Position numbers and translations under genes: made by a program. Shown one piece after another: positions 14,192 to 20,388 of a stretch of DNA of 20,388 bases; within the stretch, counting starts at the first letter, position 1, and each line of letters begins with the position of its first letter. The stretch is taken from the NCBI GenBank assembly GCA_003153655.1, contig PMAK01000148.1, positions 1-20,388 of the forward strand, given 5' to 3'. Source of the stretch: Phycisphaerales bacterium. Its GTDB lineage: Bacteria > Planctomycetota > Phycisphaerae > Tepidisphaerales > Tepidisphaeraceae. The notes under the pieces are model-generated. The model ran no database searches, was not told the origin of the DNA, and was given only the letters and a program-made list of their open reading frames with translations.

Positions 14192-15406
14192 CTATTTAAT
14201 CTCATCCAGCGACCCCACCTTCGGCAATTCCCCAACCAATGGCTTCAAATATTGTACGAATGCCTCAGTAATATTGTTCCCATCAGAAATATAAGAAGCA
14301 TCCAAATGCTTTGTCTCCTTCGCCACCGATGACAGCGGCGTGAGAAACGTATCGATGCTATAAAACCCGCCCGGCAGGCGCTTCATCGCCACGCTTCCTT
14401 CCATCTCGCCTTGCGCACTGTATTTCACAGCCATCTGTCCAACGCGCCGCGCCTCCGAGGCATCCACCTGACTGACAAACCCCGGAAAACTCCGCTGCAA
14501 ATATCCGAACGTATCCGCCCGTACGCGCAGCTTCTTCCCGCCGCCCCCCAGCTTTCGCTTGATCAAATCCGCCAGAAAATCGCCCAGAGCGCCCGTCCCG
14601 GAAAGCTGTGCATTCCCATGGCTGTCGCGCTCGACATGTTCCGCCATCGCCTCCGCCCAAGTCACGCCGCCGGGCTTCGAAATCCCCTCGCTGGCCGCGA
14701 TCAGACATCGCCCCTGCTTCGTATAAACCCGATCCACGTCCGCCAGAAATTTCTCTTCGCTCAGCGGCGCCTCCGGCACATAAATCAAATGCGGCCCATC
14801 AGAGGGATTCTGCCGCGCCAATACCGACGCCGCCGTCAAAAATCCCGCGTTCCGCCCCATGACCACATCCACCTTGATCCCCGGCAGCGATTTATTATCA
14901 AAATTATCCCCCATCATCGCCGCCGCCACGAACTTCGCCGCCGATCCATAACCCGGCGTGTGATCGTGAACCCGCAAGTCGTTATCAATCGTTTTGGGAA
15001 CATGAAACACCCGCAGTTCGTACTTCTCCTTCTTCGCCAACTCCGAAACGATCCGCGCCGTATCAGCCGAATCGTTCCCCCCGATATAAAAGAAATACCG
15101 AACATTGTTCTTGGAAAATGATTTAAAAATCCGCTCGCAATAAGCCGCATCCGGCTTGTCCCGCGTAGATCCGAGCGCTGCCGCCGGCGTCTGCGCCACC
15201 CGCTCCAGCAACTCCCCGCTGGCTTTCCTCAAATCGATAAATTTCTCATCAACAATCCCGCGCACGCCGTGCCGCGCCCCCAGCAGTTGATCGATATGCC
15301 CGCACTCCGCCACGCCCTGAATGACGCCGACAAGAGATTGATTGATCACCGCGGTAGGCCCACCCGATTGCCCAACCACCGCATTCCCCTTCAATTGGCT
15401 GCTCAT
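14192..15406 (-). CDS. pfp: Pyrophosphate-type 6-phosphofructokinase
   Basis: This 404-residue enzyme of the PfkA superfamily phosphorylates fructose 6-phosphate to the 1,6-bisphosphate in glycolysis. Visible family motifs are G-Q-S-G-G-P-T-A-V-I-N (12-22), Y-I-G-G-N-D-S-A-D, P-K-T-I-D-N-D-L, T-P-G-Y-G-S-A-A and M-G-R-N-A-G-F. ATP-dependent enzymes usually have G-G-D-G-S and P-G-T-I-D-N-D; Asp in the fourth position of G-G-N-D-S and Lys in P-K-T-I-D-N-D both point to pyrophosphate as donor, making the reaction reversible. The third position is Asn rather than the more usual Asp, as in a clostridial-type subgroup I recall. ATG 15406 has GGAGA eight bases upstream. The gene is divergent from lnt. 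Confidence 0.92.
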   Translation of the reverse strand: MSSQLKGNAVVGQSGGPTAVINQSLVGVIQGVAECGHIDQLLGARHGVRGIVDEKFIDLRKASGELLERVAQTPAAALGSTRDKPDAAYCERIFKSFSKNNVRYFFYIGGNDSADTARIVSELAKKEKYELRVFHVPKTIDNDLRVHDHTPGYGSAAKFVAAAMMGDNFDNKSLPGIKVDVVMGRNAGFLTAASVLARQNPSDGPHLIYVPEAPLSEEKFLADVDRVYTKQGRCLIAASEGISKPGGVTWAEAMAEHVERDSHGNAQLSGTGALGDFLADLIKRKLGGGGKKLRVRADTFGYLQRSFPGFVSQVDASEARRVGQMAVKYSAQGEMEGSVAMKRLPGGFYSIDTFLTPLSSVAKETKHLDASYISDGNNITEAFVQYLKPLVGELPKVGSLDEIK

Positions 15407-15449
15407 AAAAATTCTCCATCAAAAAATTGCATGATTGCTGAAAGAAGCG

Positions 15450-15477
15450 ATGATATTGCAATGTGACTGCCGATCAA
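15450..15477 (-). promoter_or_regulatory. Sigma70-like promoter of pfp
   Basis: On the minus strand TTGATC (15477-15472) and TATCAT (15455-15450) are 16 bases apart. The expected start leaves a leader of about 37 bases containing the GGAGA site before ATG 15406, unlike the leaderless genes nearby. Confidence 0.55.
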
Positions 15478-15529
15478 GCACAACGAGGCGCATACTCGCC
15501 CCCTAGTTTTGCCTTTCCCCAAATTCGGT

Positions 15530-15535
15530 TAGAAA
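15530..15535 (+). promoter_or_regulatory. Possible -10 of lnt
   Basis: TAGAAA ends 9 bases before ATG 15545, and TTGCCT (15509-15514) lies 15 bases upstream, a short spacer. There is no Shine-Dalgarno before lnt, so a near-leaderless start is plausible but weakly supported. Confidence 0.3.
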
Positions 15536-15544
15536 TACCCTTTA

Positions 15545-17203
15545 ATGACCGGCCCAACCCAGCCGCGAACCAGCGCAATCAAATCGACATGCCTCCTGAT
15601 CAGCTGCGTCGCATTGCTGACGCTGTCCTTCGCCCCGGTAGGGCAGTTCTATCTAGCCTGGATCGGACTAGCCCCCTGGCTCATTTTCCTCGCCAACGCA
15701 AAATCGCAAAAGTCAGCCTTCTTCTATAGCTGGATCGCCGGCACGCTCTTCTTCACCGCCAACATGTGGTGGATGTCCTACATCAGTTGGCCGGGAATGC
15801 TCGCCCTCATGATTTTCTGCGGCACATACTGGGGATGGGCCGCGCTAATCATTCGCGGCGCCGGCCTGATCAATCGCGCTCCCGTCATCCCTGGCATGCT
15901 CGGAATCTCCGTCGTCTGGGTCACATTCGAATGGCTCCGAGGAATCATCTTCACCGGCCTCCCTTGGCTCTTTCTCGGCCACACCCAGACCCCAAATCTC
16001 GGCATGTGCCAGATCGCCGACATCACCGGCGTCTACGGCGTCAGCTTTTGGCTCGTAACGCTCAATGCTCTCGCGGCGATGGCGTGGGTTCGCTGCGATC
16101 AGAGAACCCGCTTGATTCACGCAACCGGCGTAGCCGCCGGAATCGTCCTGGCCGTCCTGGGTTACGGAGCCTACCGCATCTTGCAGACGCCAAAATCTCT
16201 CTCCCCCGGCCCAGTCGTCGCCGTCGTTCAAGCCAACTATCCACAAAGCAATTCCGGCGAAAAAGGCGCAACGATCCAACAACGTCTGGCTTTTCATACC
16301 ACGGAAACCATCGCCGCACTCGATAAAGATCCCGGTAAAATCGATCTCGTCGTCTGGTCGGAAACCATGATGTATCCCCTGAATCACGAAGCGCGCGAAT
16401 TGATCCCCATCTGCCGCGAACTCTATGATCGCCTGAGTGATCTCACCGCCAAGTATCACGTAGCCCTCCTAACCGGCGGAGACTACGACGGCGATTGGAA
16501 ACCCGAAAACCGCGACGGCCAATCCGAACTCCAGCCCACCGACAAACGCAACTCCGCCTACTTCTTCGATCGCGAAGGCCAGATGGACGATTCCCTCGGC
16601 CACCGCTACGACAAAATCCATCTCGTCCCCTGGGGCGAATACATCCCCGGCAAAGATTGGGCCCACTGGCTCTATCAACTATCCGTCACACTCGGGCCAA
16701 AATATTACTCCGACTACGTCATGCAGTCCGGCAGCAGCGACGCGCTGACCGTCTTCCACTTACACGATGACAACCGCGATTGGCGATTTGTTACGCCCAT
16801 CTGCTTCGAAGACATCGACGCCCGAATCTCCTCCGCAATGTTCCGACCCCAGGACGGCAGCGGCAAACGCGCCGATTTCCTCGTGAATCTAACCAACGAC
16901 GGCTGGTTCAAAGCCAACGAAAATGCACAGCATCTCCAGGCCGCCAGCTTCCGAAGCATCGAAAACCGCGTCTGGACCGCACGCAGCGTCAACACAGGAA
17001 TCAGCGGCTTCGTCGATTCAAACGGCGTCGCAAGCGATCTCGTCAGCCCCCGACAAACCGGAACCGCCGTCGAGCAGATCATGATCGACAACCGATTGAC
17101 TTTTTACACGAAATTCGGCGATATATTTGCCGAAACATGCGCCGGCCTCTCTACAATCATCGCGGCCTGGGCATTCTGGAAACGAAAGCGGAGCAACTCA
17201 TGA
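15545..17203 (+). CDS. lnt: Apolipoprotein N-acyltransferase
   Basis: Lnt adds the third acyl chain to the N-terminal Cys of lipoproteins at the outer face of the inner membrane. The 552-residue protein is slightly longer than the E. coli one (512). About six hydrophobic helices cover residues 15-215, including the F-A-P-V-G motif and W-L-R-G...G-L-P-W-L-F-L-G-H-T-Q. The nitrilase-like domain follows with the expected triad: Glu273 in V-V-W-S-E-T, Lys357 in Y-D-K-I-H-L-V-P-W-G-E-Y and Cys420 in P-I-C-F-E-D. L-T-N-D-G-W-F and Q-x-x-A-A-x-F-R-S-I-E-N-R are also typical. A last helix is at the C-terminus. Its stop overlaps the start of a lipoprotein gene (ATGA). Confidence 0.96.
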   Translation: MTGPTQPRTSAIKSTCLLISCVALLTLSFAPVGQFYLAWIGLAPWLIFLANAKSQKSAFFYSWIAGTLFFTANMWWMSYISWPGMLALMIFCGTYWGWAALIIRGAGLINRAPVIPGMLGISVVWVTFEWLRGIIFTGLPWLFLGHTQTPNLGMCQIADITGVYGVSFWLVTLNALAAMAWVRCDQRTRLIHATGVAAGIVLAVLGYGAYRILQTPKSLSPGPVVAVVQANYPQSNSGEKGATIQQRLAFHTTETIAALDKDPGKIDLVVWSETMMYPLNHEARELIPICRELYDRLSDLTAKYHVALLTGGDYDGDWKPENRDGQSELQPTDKRNSAYFFDREGQMDDSLGHRYDKIHLVPWGEYIPGKDWAHWLYQLSVTLGPKYYSDYVMQSGSSDALTVFHLHDDNRDWRFVTPICFEDIDARISSAMFRPQDGSGKRADFLVNLTNDGWFKANENAQHLQAASFRSIENRVWTARSVNTGISGFVDSNGVASDLVSPRQTGTAVEQIMIDNRLTFYTKFGDIFAETCAGLSTIIAAWAFWKRKRSNS

Positions 17204-18204
17204 AAAGGGCGATTGGCGTCTTACTTCTGTTCGTTGTCTGTGGATGTTCACATACCGACCCATCCGCAAAGCTTCCACCTCCGCCCCCGTCAGTTGCGCC
17301 TGCACCAAAATATTCAGCCGAGCCGATCGATTCGCTGCTTCGCGCCAAGGCCGTCCGCGAGTTGGTCGCCGAAACGACTTCCCCCGATCCATTCATGCGC
17401 TGCAACGCCATCGAAGCCCTGAGCGACACCGATCCGTCCGATGCAGTTGATGCAATCATGAAAGGCCTCAGCGACCCAGATGCGCCAGTGCGTTTCGCCT
17501 CAGCGATGGCGGCAGGACAGCTAAAGTTGGTGGATGCTTACAACACGCTCAAATCGATGGCGAACGATCAGGACCCGCAAGTCCAGGTCGGGGTCCGCTT
17601 CGCCCTTCATCGTCTGGGAGACACCCGCCTCAGCCATGACCTCGAAAAATTCGCGGCCAGCCCTGATCCTCATCTTCGCGGCTGCGTCGCAATGGTGCTG
17701 GGCCTCCTAAAAGATTCAAGCGCAACTAAGATGCTCATGACGCTATTATCGGACCCTGTCCCCTCTGTCAGGCTACAGGCTGCGGAGGCTCTTTGGCGTC
17801 TGGGCAACGAGCAGGGCCTGACTTATCTGGTTGCCTTTTCAATCAGCACATTTCCCGACGATCAGATGATCGCACTGCAAGCCCTTGCAGAGACAGGAGA
17901 TCAACGCGTCATCCAGCACATACGCGGCCAACTCTCGAATGACTATGTCGAAGTCTCCCTCGCCGCAGCCAGAGGGCTCGGATTGCTCGGTTCGGACGAA
18001 GGATGGAACATCGTGATTCCTGCGGCCAAAAGCCGCGATCCGCGCCAAAGGGCGATGGCTGCGCTCGCCATGGGGTCGATTGGCCGGTCCGATCTACAGC
18101 CCTACCTGGCCGATTTGCTCAAAGACCCCGAAGCCCCCGTCCGGATATCCGCTGCCACCGGCATTTTGCAGTTGCGATCACAGGCCGTTTCCAATGCCAA
18201 CTAA
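17200..18204 (+). CDS. HEAT-repeat lipoprotein
   Basis: A 334-residue predicted lipoprotein: M-K-R-A, a hydrophobic core, then the lipobox V-C-G-C (Cys16). A Pro-rich linker (25-38) leads to a chain of about seven HEAT/PBS-lyase-type helical repeats, seen as recurring D-P-x-x-x-V-R-x-x-A-A-x-A-L-x-x-L-G words. HEAT arrays act as protein-binding scaffolds; no catalytic residues are visible. ATG 17200 overlaps the lnt stop as ATGA, with GGAG seven bases upstream, so translation is coupled to lnt, the enzyme that would finish its lipid anchor. The reading frame is open further upstream inside lnt, but the lipobox fixes the start. Its plus strand lacks the C-over-G excess of its neighbours. Confidence 0.9.
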   Translation: MKRAIGVLLLFVVCGCSHTDPSAKLPPPPPSVAPAPKYSAEPIDSLLRAKAVRELVAETTSPDPFMRCNAIEALSDTDPSDAVDAIMKGLSDPDAPVRFASAMAAGQLKLVDAYNTLKSMANDQDPQVQVGVRFALHRLGDTRLSHDLEKFAASPDPHLRGCVAMVLGLLKDSSATKMLMTLLSDPVPSVRLQAAEALWRLGNEQGLTYLVAFSISTFPDDQMIALQALAETGDQRVIQHIRGQLSNDYVEVSLAAARGLGLLGSDEGWNIVIPAAKSRDPRQRAMAALAMGSIGRSDLQPYLADLLKDPEAPVRISAATGILQLRSQAVSNAN

Positions 18205-18271
18205 CGCCAACCCAATAAACCGGCGGCAGTTGGGTCCGATTATCATCAACCGGGTCTATACCGGAAAAAAG

Positions 18272-18299
18272 TTGACAGAAGTGAGGCCATCATTAGGAT
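18272..18299 (+). promoter_or_regulatory. Sigma70-like promoter of the coiled-coil protein gene
   Basis: Consensus TTGACA (18272-18277) and TAGGAT (18294-18299) are 16 bases apart. A leader of about 57 bases follows, ending in AAGGAG (18351-18356) six bases before the TTG start. Confidence 0.65.
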
Positions 18300-18362
18300 A
18301 GCTAGGCCCCACTGAGGCGGAGTTTTCGCGGGGGTTCGTGGGAGTAGTTCAAGGAGTAGCAT

Positions 18363-19244
18363 TTGAGTCCCCTTACCAAATTGTTTGTCGTCCTCCTGGT
18401 GATCGTCTCGATGCTTAACGCAGCGGCGATCGTTGTCTTCGTCAACAAGGCGCAGCCTCTGCAGCCTCAGTTGGACGCCGCCAATCAGCAGTTGGCCTCC
18501 CAGCGCATGCAGGCGGCGGCGAACCAAGCGGCCCAGCAAAAGGCCGAGGATCAGTACAACGCCGAAAGCCAGCAGCATCAGAAAGACAACAGCAATAACG
18601 CCGCCGCGGTCGGCGCCGTCCAGTCCCAGCTGAATGAATCGCGCGTCACCATCGCCCGCCTCCAGGCTGACAACACCAACATGCAGTCCGCGCTCAACAC
18701 CGCCAACAACAACGTGCAGTTGACCACCTCCACCGCCAATAAGCTTCAGGATCAGGTCACCCAGCTTCGCACGTCCAACGACGGACTAGTCAAGCAGAAC
18801 GAAGAATTCGGCCGCCGAAATGCCGAGCTCACCAGCACCCTCGAAAGCCTCCAAGCCCGCCAGGAAGAAACCCAGACCCAGCTCGCCGAAGCCAAGGAAA
18901 ACCAGCAGAAGCTCGCCGGTGCCCTCAAAGAGCGCGGCTATGATCCCGACCAGATCATCTCGGCTGCCGTCGTCAACGGAATCGGCGCTCCCTCCATAGA
19001 AGGCGTTGTCCGCGAAAAGAGCGTCATCAACGGAAACACCTTCGTCACAATCTCCGTCGGCAGCGCGGACGGCGTCTCCAAGGGAATGCGATTCTACGTC
19101 GTTGACGGCCCCGATTTCCTCGGCATCGTAACCATCGACACCGTCGACACCGACAATTCCATCGGCCGCCTCGAAGGCAAACCCGACAAAGTCTCACATG
19201 TTCAAAAGGGCAACGAGGTCAAGACCCAGCTTCGCGGTTCGTAG
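18363..19244 (+). CDS. Membrane-anchored coiled-coil protein with MreC/FlgT-like beta end
   Basis: Not a named family. The start is TTG 18363, chosen because AAGGAG lies six bases upstream and no other start precedes the membrane segment. One N-terminal helix (about residues 5-27) acts as an anchor. Residues 30-200 are very rich in Gln, Asn, Ala and Glu with heptad spacing, a long coiled coil. The last 80 residues form a small beta domain: G-V-V-R-E-K...F-V-T-I-S-V-G-S-A-D-G-V-S-K-G-M-R-F-x-V, similar in feel to the beta domains of MreC or the FlgT C-terminus. The protein probably spans the periplasm as a spacer. The 56-residue membrane protein follows 22 bases downstream and is likely co-transcribed. 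Confidence 0.85.
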   Translation: MSPLTKLFVVLLVIVSMLNAAAIVVFVNKAQPLQPQLDAANQQLASQRMQAAANQAAQQKAEDQYNAESQQHQKDNSNNAAAVGAVQSQLNESRVTIARLQADNTNMQSALNTANNNVQLTTSTANKLQDQVTQLRTSNDGLVKQNEEFGRRNAELTSTLESLQARQEETQTQLAEAKENQQKLAGALKERGYDPDQIISAAVVNGIGAPSIEGVVREKSVINGNTFVTISVGSADGVSKGMRFYVVDGPDFLGIVTIDTVDTDNSIGRLEGKPDKVSHVQKGNEVKTQLRGS

Positions 19245-19266
19245 TAGTTTGTAACTGGAGCATCCC

Positions 19267-19437
19267 ATGAGTCGTATCGCAACCGGTGATCGCCCGCTCG
19301 TCATGAAGCCCACCAGCAATGTCTACACCGTCCTCGCGGTGGTGGCCACGCTCGTGAACATCATCTGTTTCCTCGTTCTTCTGATGCGCTTCACGGCAGT
19401 ATTCGGCGACAAGGCAAACCTGTTCTCGACTCACTAA
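19267..19437 (+). CDS. Small single-pass membrane protein, 56 residues
   Basis: A short gene with good translation signals: ATG 19267 has GGAG six bases upstream, and it starts 22 bases after the coiled-coil gene. The product has a basic, polar N-terminus (about 17 residues), one hydrophobic helix (Y-T-V-L-A-V-V-A-T-L-V-N-I-I-C-F-L-V-L-L) and a short polar tail. It is unrecognised. The operon position suggests that it partners the coiled-coil membrane protein. Confidence 0.75.
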   Translation: MSRIATGDRPLVMKPTSNVYTVLAVVATLVNIICFLVLLMRFTAVFGDKANLFSTH

Positions 19438-19440
19438 AGC

Positions 19441-19460
19441 GCCACAGAGCGCACAGAGAG
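19441..19460. repeat. Dispersed CACAGAG repeat, copy 4 (single arm)
   Basis: GCCACAGAGCGCACAGAGAG has the same doubled CACAGAG words as the left arm of the element at 106-187. No complementary arm follows. It lies just after the small membrane protein stop. Confidence 0.5.
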
Positions 19461-19479
19461 CCGGGCCGTGTCGGTCCGG
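19461..19479 (+). terminator. Hairpin after the coiled-coil operon
   Basis: CCGGGCCG and CGGTCCGG pair over eight bases (one G-U) around TGT, followed by TCTTCCCC. It lies 24 bases after the stop of the small membrane protein. The U tract is poor, so termination is uncertain. Confidence 0.5.
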
Positions 19480-19525
19480 TCTTCCCCCGTCGCCCCAAAA
19501 ATCCGCCCAAGCGGAAAATCGGCCA

Positions 19526-20161
19526 ATGCCGTTTCGCCTCCGTGATTGTCTCCCCTTTTCCCACTTTTCAACTCCACCCTTCACATTTTTAGACCCAGGC
19601 ACGCTCGTTGACGCCGAACTGGAGCTTGTCGCCCCTTCCACCAAATGGGTCGACGGCGTCCTCACCGCCTGCCGTCATCCCCTCTCAATTCAGGAAGCCC
19701 CGGCCCTCGCCGACACCACCCTCCGCCAATTGCTCGAATTTCTCGCCGCCTGCCCGGGTGGTCGGCAAAAGGCCAATCCCGCCAACGGTCTAGTTCCCGA
19801 GTACCACTTCTGGATGCACGCAACGGACCGCCCCGAATTACCCATGGCCGGCGGCATCGGCCTCCGCATCGGTGACACCCACGAAACGCAGATGTACAGC
19901 GGCCACATTGGCTATCACGTCTATCCACCCGCGCGCGGCCGCCATTACGCGGAGCGCGCCTGCCGCCTCCTGTTCCCCCTCGCGCGCCGCCACAATATCA
20001 ATCCGCTCTGGATCACCTGCAATCCCGACAACTACGCCTCCCGCCGAACCTGCGAATGCCTCGGCGGCAAACTCATCGAAATCGTCCCGATCCCAGTAGG
20101 CCACATCCTCTACCAGCGCGGCGAAACCGAAAAATGCAGGTACAGAATCGATCTCCCCTAA
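19526..20161 (+). CDS. GNAT-family acetyltransferase
   Basis: A 211-residue protein of the predicted-acetyltransferase type (COG3981-like). The GNAT core is in the second half: G-G-I-G-L-R-I, then G-H-I-G-Y-H-V-Y-P-P-A-R-G-R-H-Y-A (a motif A variant that should bind acetyl-CoA), followed by a helix and I-T-C-N-P-D-N-Y-A-S-R-R-T-C-E-C-L-G-G. The substrate is unknown. ATG 19526 is used but has no Shine-Dalgarno. The first 30 or so residues, before E-L-V-A-P-S, do not look like GNAT sequence, so the true start may be later at a non-ATG codon. It converges on a minus-strand gene across a hairpin. Confidence 0.88.
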   Translation: MPFRLRDCLPFSHFSTPPFTFLDPGTLVDAELELVAPSTKWVDGVLTACRHPLSIQEAPALADTTLRQLLEFLAACPGGRQKANPANGLVPEYHFWMHATDRPELPMAGGIGLRIGDTHETQMYSGHIGYHVYPPARGRHYAERACRLLFPLARRHNINPLWITCNPDNYASRRTCECLGGKLIEIVPIPVGHILYQRGETEKCRYRIDLP

Positions 20162-20169
20162 GCGCGGCT

Positions 20170-20187
20170 TGCCGACTTCAGTCGGCA
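20170..20187. terminator. Hairpin between convergent genes
   Basis: TGCCGAC and GTCGGCA form a perfect seven-pair stem around TTCA, halfway between the stops at 20161 and 20204. There is no U tract on either side. It could serve both genes as a transcription barrier, or be a small dispersed palindrome. Confidence 0.5.
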
Positions 20188-20203
20188 TGTCCCACCGCCC
20201 ACA

Positions 20204-20388
20204 TCAAGCAACCCGCCCACGCCCGCGAATCGCCGCAATCGCATTCGCAATCACCGTCACAACCCCGCCTACCAGCACAAGAATGATCGCATACAACCAC
20301 CCATTCCAGGTAACCGCATCCGCCGGATCAAAAACGGTCGGCGGCGGCTCGGGCGTCGGCGCAACAACCGGCGGCGGGGGGGCTGGAG
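20204..20388 (-). CDS. C-terminal part of a membrane-anchored protein, runs off the window
   Basis: Reading leftwards from the window edge, 61 codons stay open to TGA at 20206-20204. They encode a Pro-rich linker (P-A-P-P-P-P-V-V-A-P-T-P-E-P-P-P), then a hydrophobic helix (W-L-Y-A-I-I-L-V-L-V-G-G-V-V-T-V-I-A) and a short basic tail. This looks like the C-terminal anchor of a larger envelope protein whose main domain lies beyond the window. The opposite strand shows no better frame here. Confidence 0.65.
   Translation of the reverse strand, partial: PAPPPPVVAPTPEPPPTVFDPADAVTWNGWLYAIILVLVGGVVTVIANAIAAIRGRGRVA

Overview
The window looks like chromosomal DNA from a member of the Planctomycetota, most likely class Phycisphaerae. 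This is an inference from gene content: a PEP-CTERM secreted protein, a PEGA lipoprotein, a double von Willebrand/GATase-like membrane protein, a DUF1572-type DinB protein, and a zinc-ribbon membrane protein whose Cys-x2-Cys...Cys-x-Cys head is a style common in that phylum. There are no rRNA or tRNA genes, no CRISPR array and no transposase. It is mostly a housekeeping region with accessory pieces.

Layout. 1-900: a dispersed inverted repeat, then two minus-strand genes (PEGA lipoprotein and a 61-residue protein). 930-2135: a YkuE/YaeI-type membrane metallophosphoesterase split by one in-frame TGA. 2140-4428 (minus): a 762-residue vWA/GATase-like membrane protein. 4474-8490: hslV and hslU, the two parts of the HslVU protease, separated by a DinB-like protein and a zinc-ribbon multipass membrane protein. 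8514-9503 (minus): a secreted coiled-coil protein. 9651-10118: a GNAT acetyltransferase. 10087-12081 (minus): a GH42 beta-galactosidase. 12221-13629 (minus): a degenerate receiver-domain protein and a PEP-CTERM protein joined by a structured leader. 13636-14191: a 556-base stretch with no credible gene but several palindromes. 14192-15406 (minus): PPi-type phosphofructokinase. 15545-18204: lnt (apolipoprotein N-acyltransferase) overlapping a HEAT-repeat lipoprotein gene. 18363-19437: a membrane-anchored coiled-coil protein and a 56-residue membrane protein. 19526-20161: a second GNAT protein. 20204-20388 (minus): the 3' end of a gene that leaves the window.

Functional links. HslV and HslU form one ATP-dependent protease. 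Lnt acylates lipoproteins, and the next gene encodes one, as does the PEGA gene. GH42 and PFP both serve sugar catabolism but are not in one operon. Several genes have a -10-like hexamer only 7-9 bases before the start codon and no Shine-Dalgarno, which suggests leaderless transcripts; others have strong Shine-Dalgarno sites. The strongest points for a second look are the TGA in the metallophosphoesterase, the perfectly palindromic -10 between hslV and the vWA gene, the GYHG pore loop of HslU, the receiver/PEP-CTERM pair with its two-hairpin leader, and the four copies of a CGCAGAG/CTCCGCG repeat. I see no clear new defence or mobile system.
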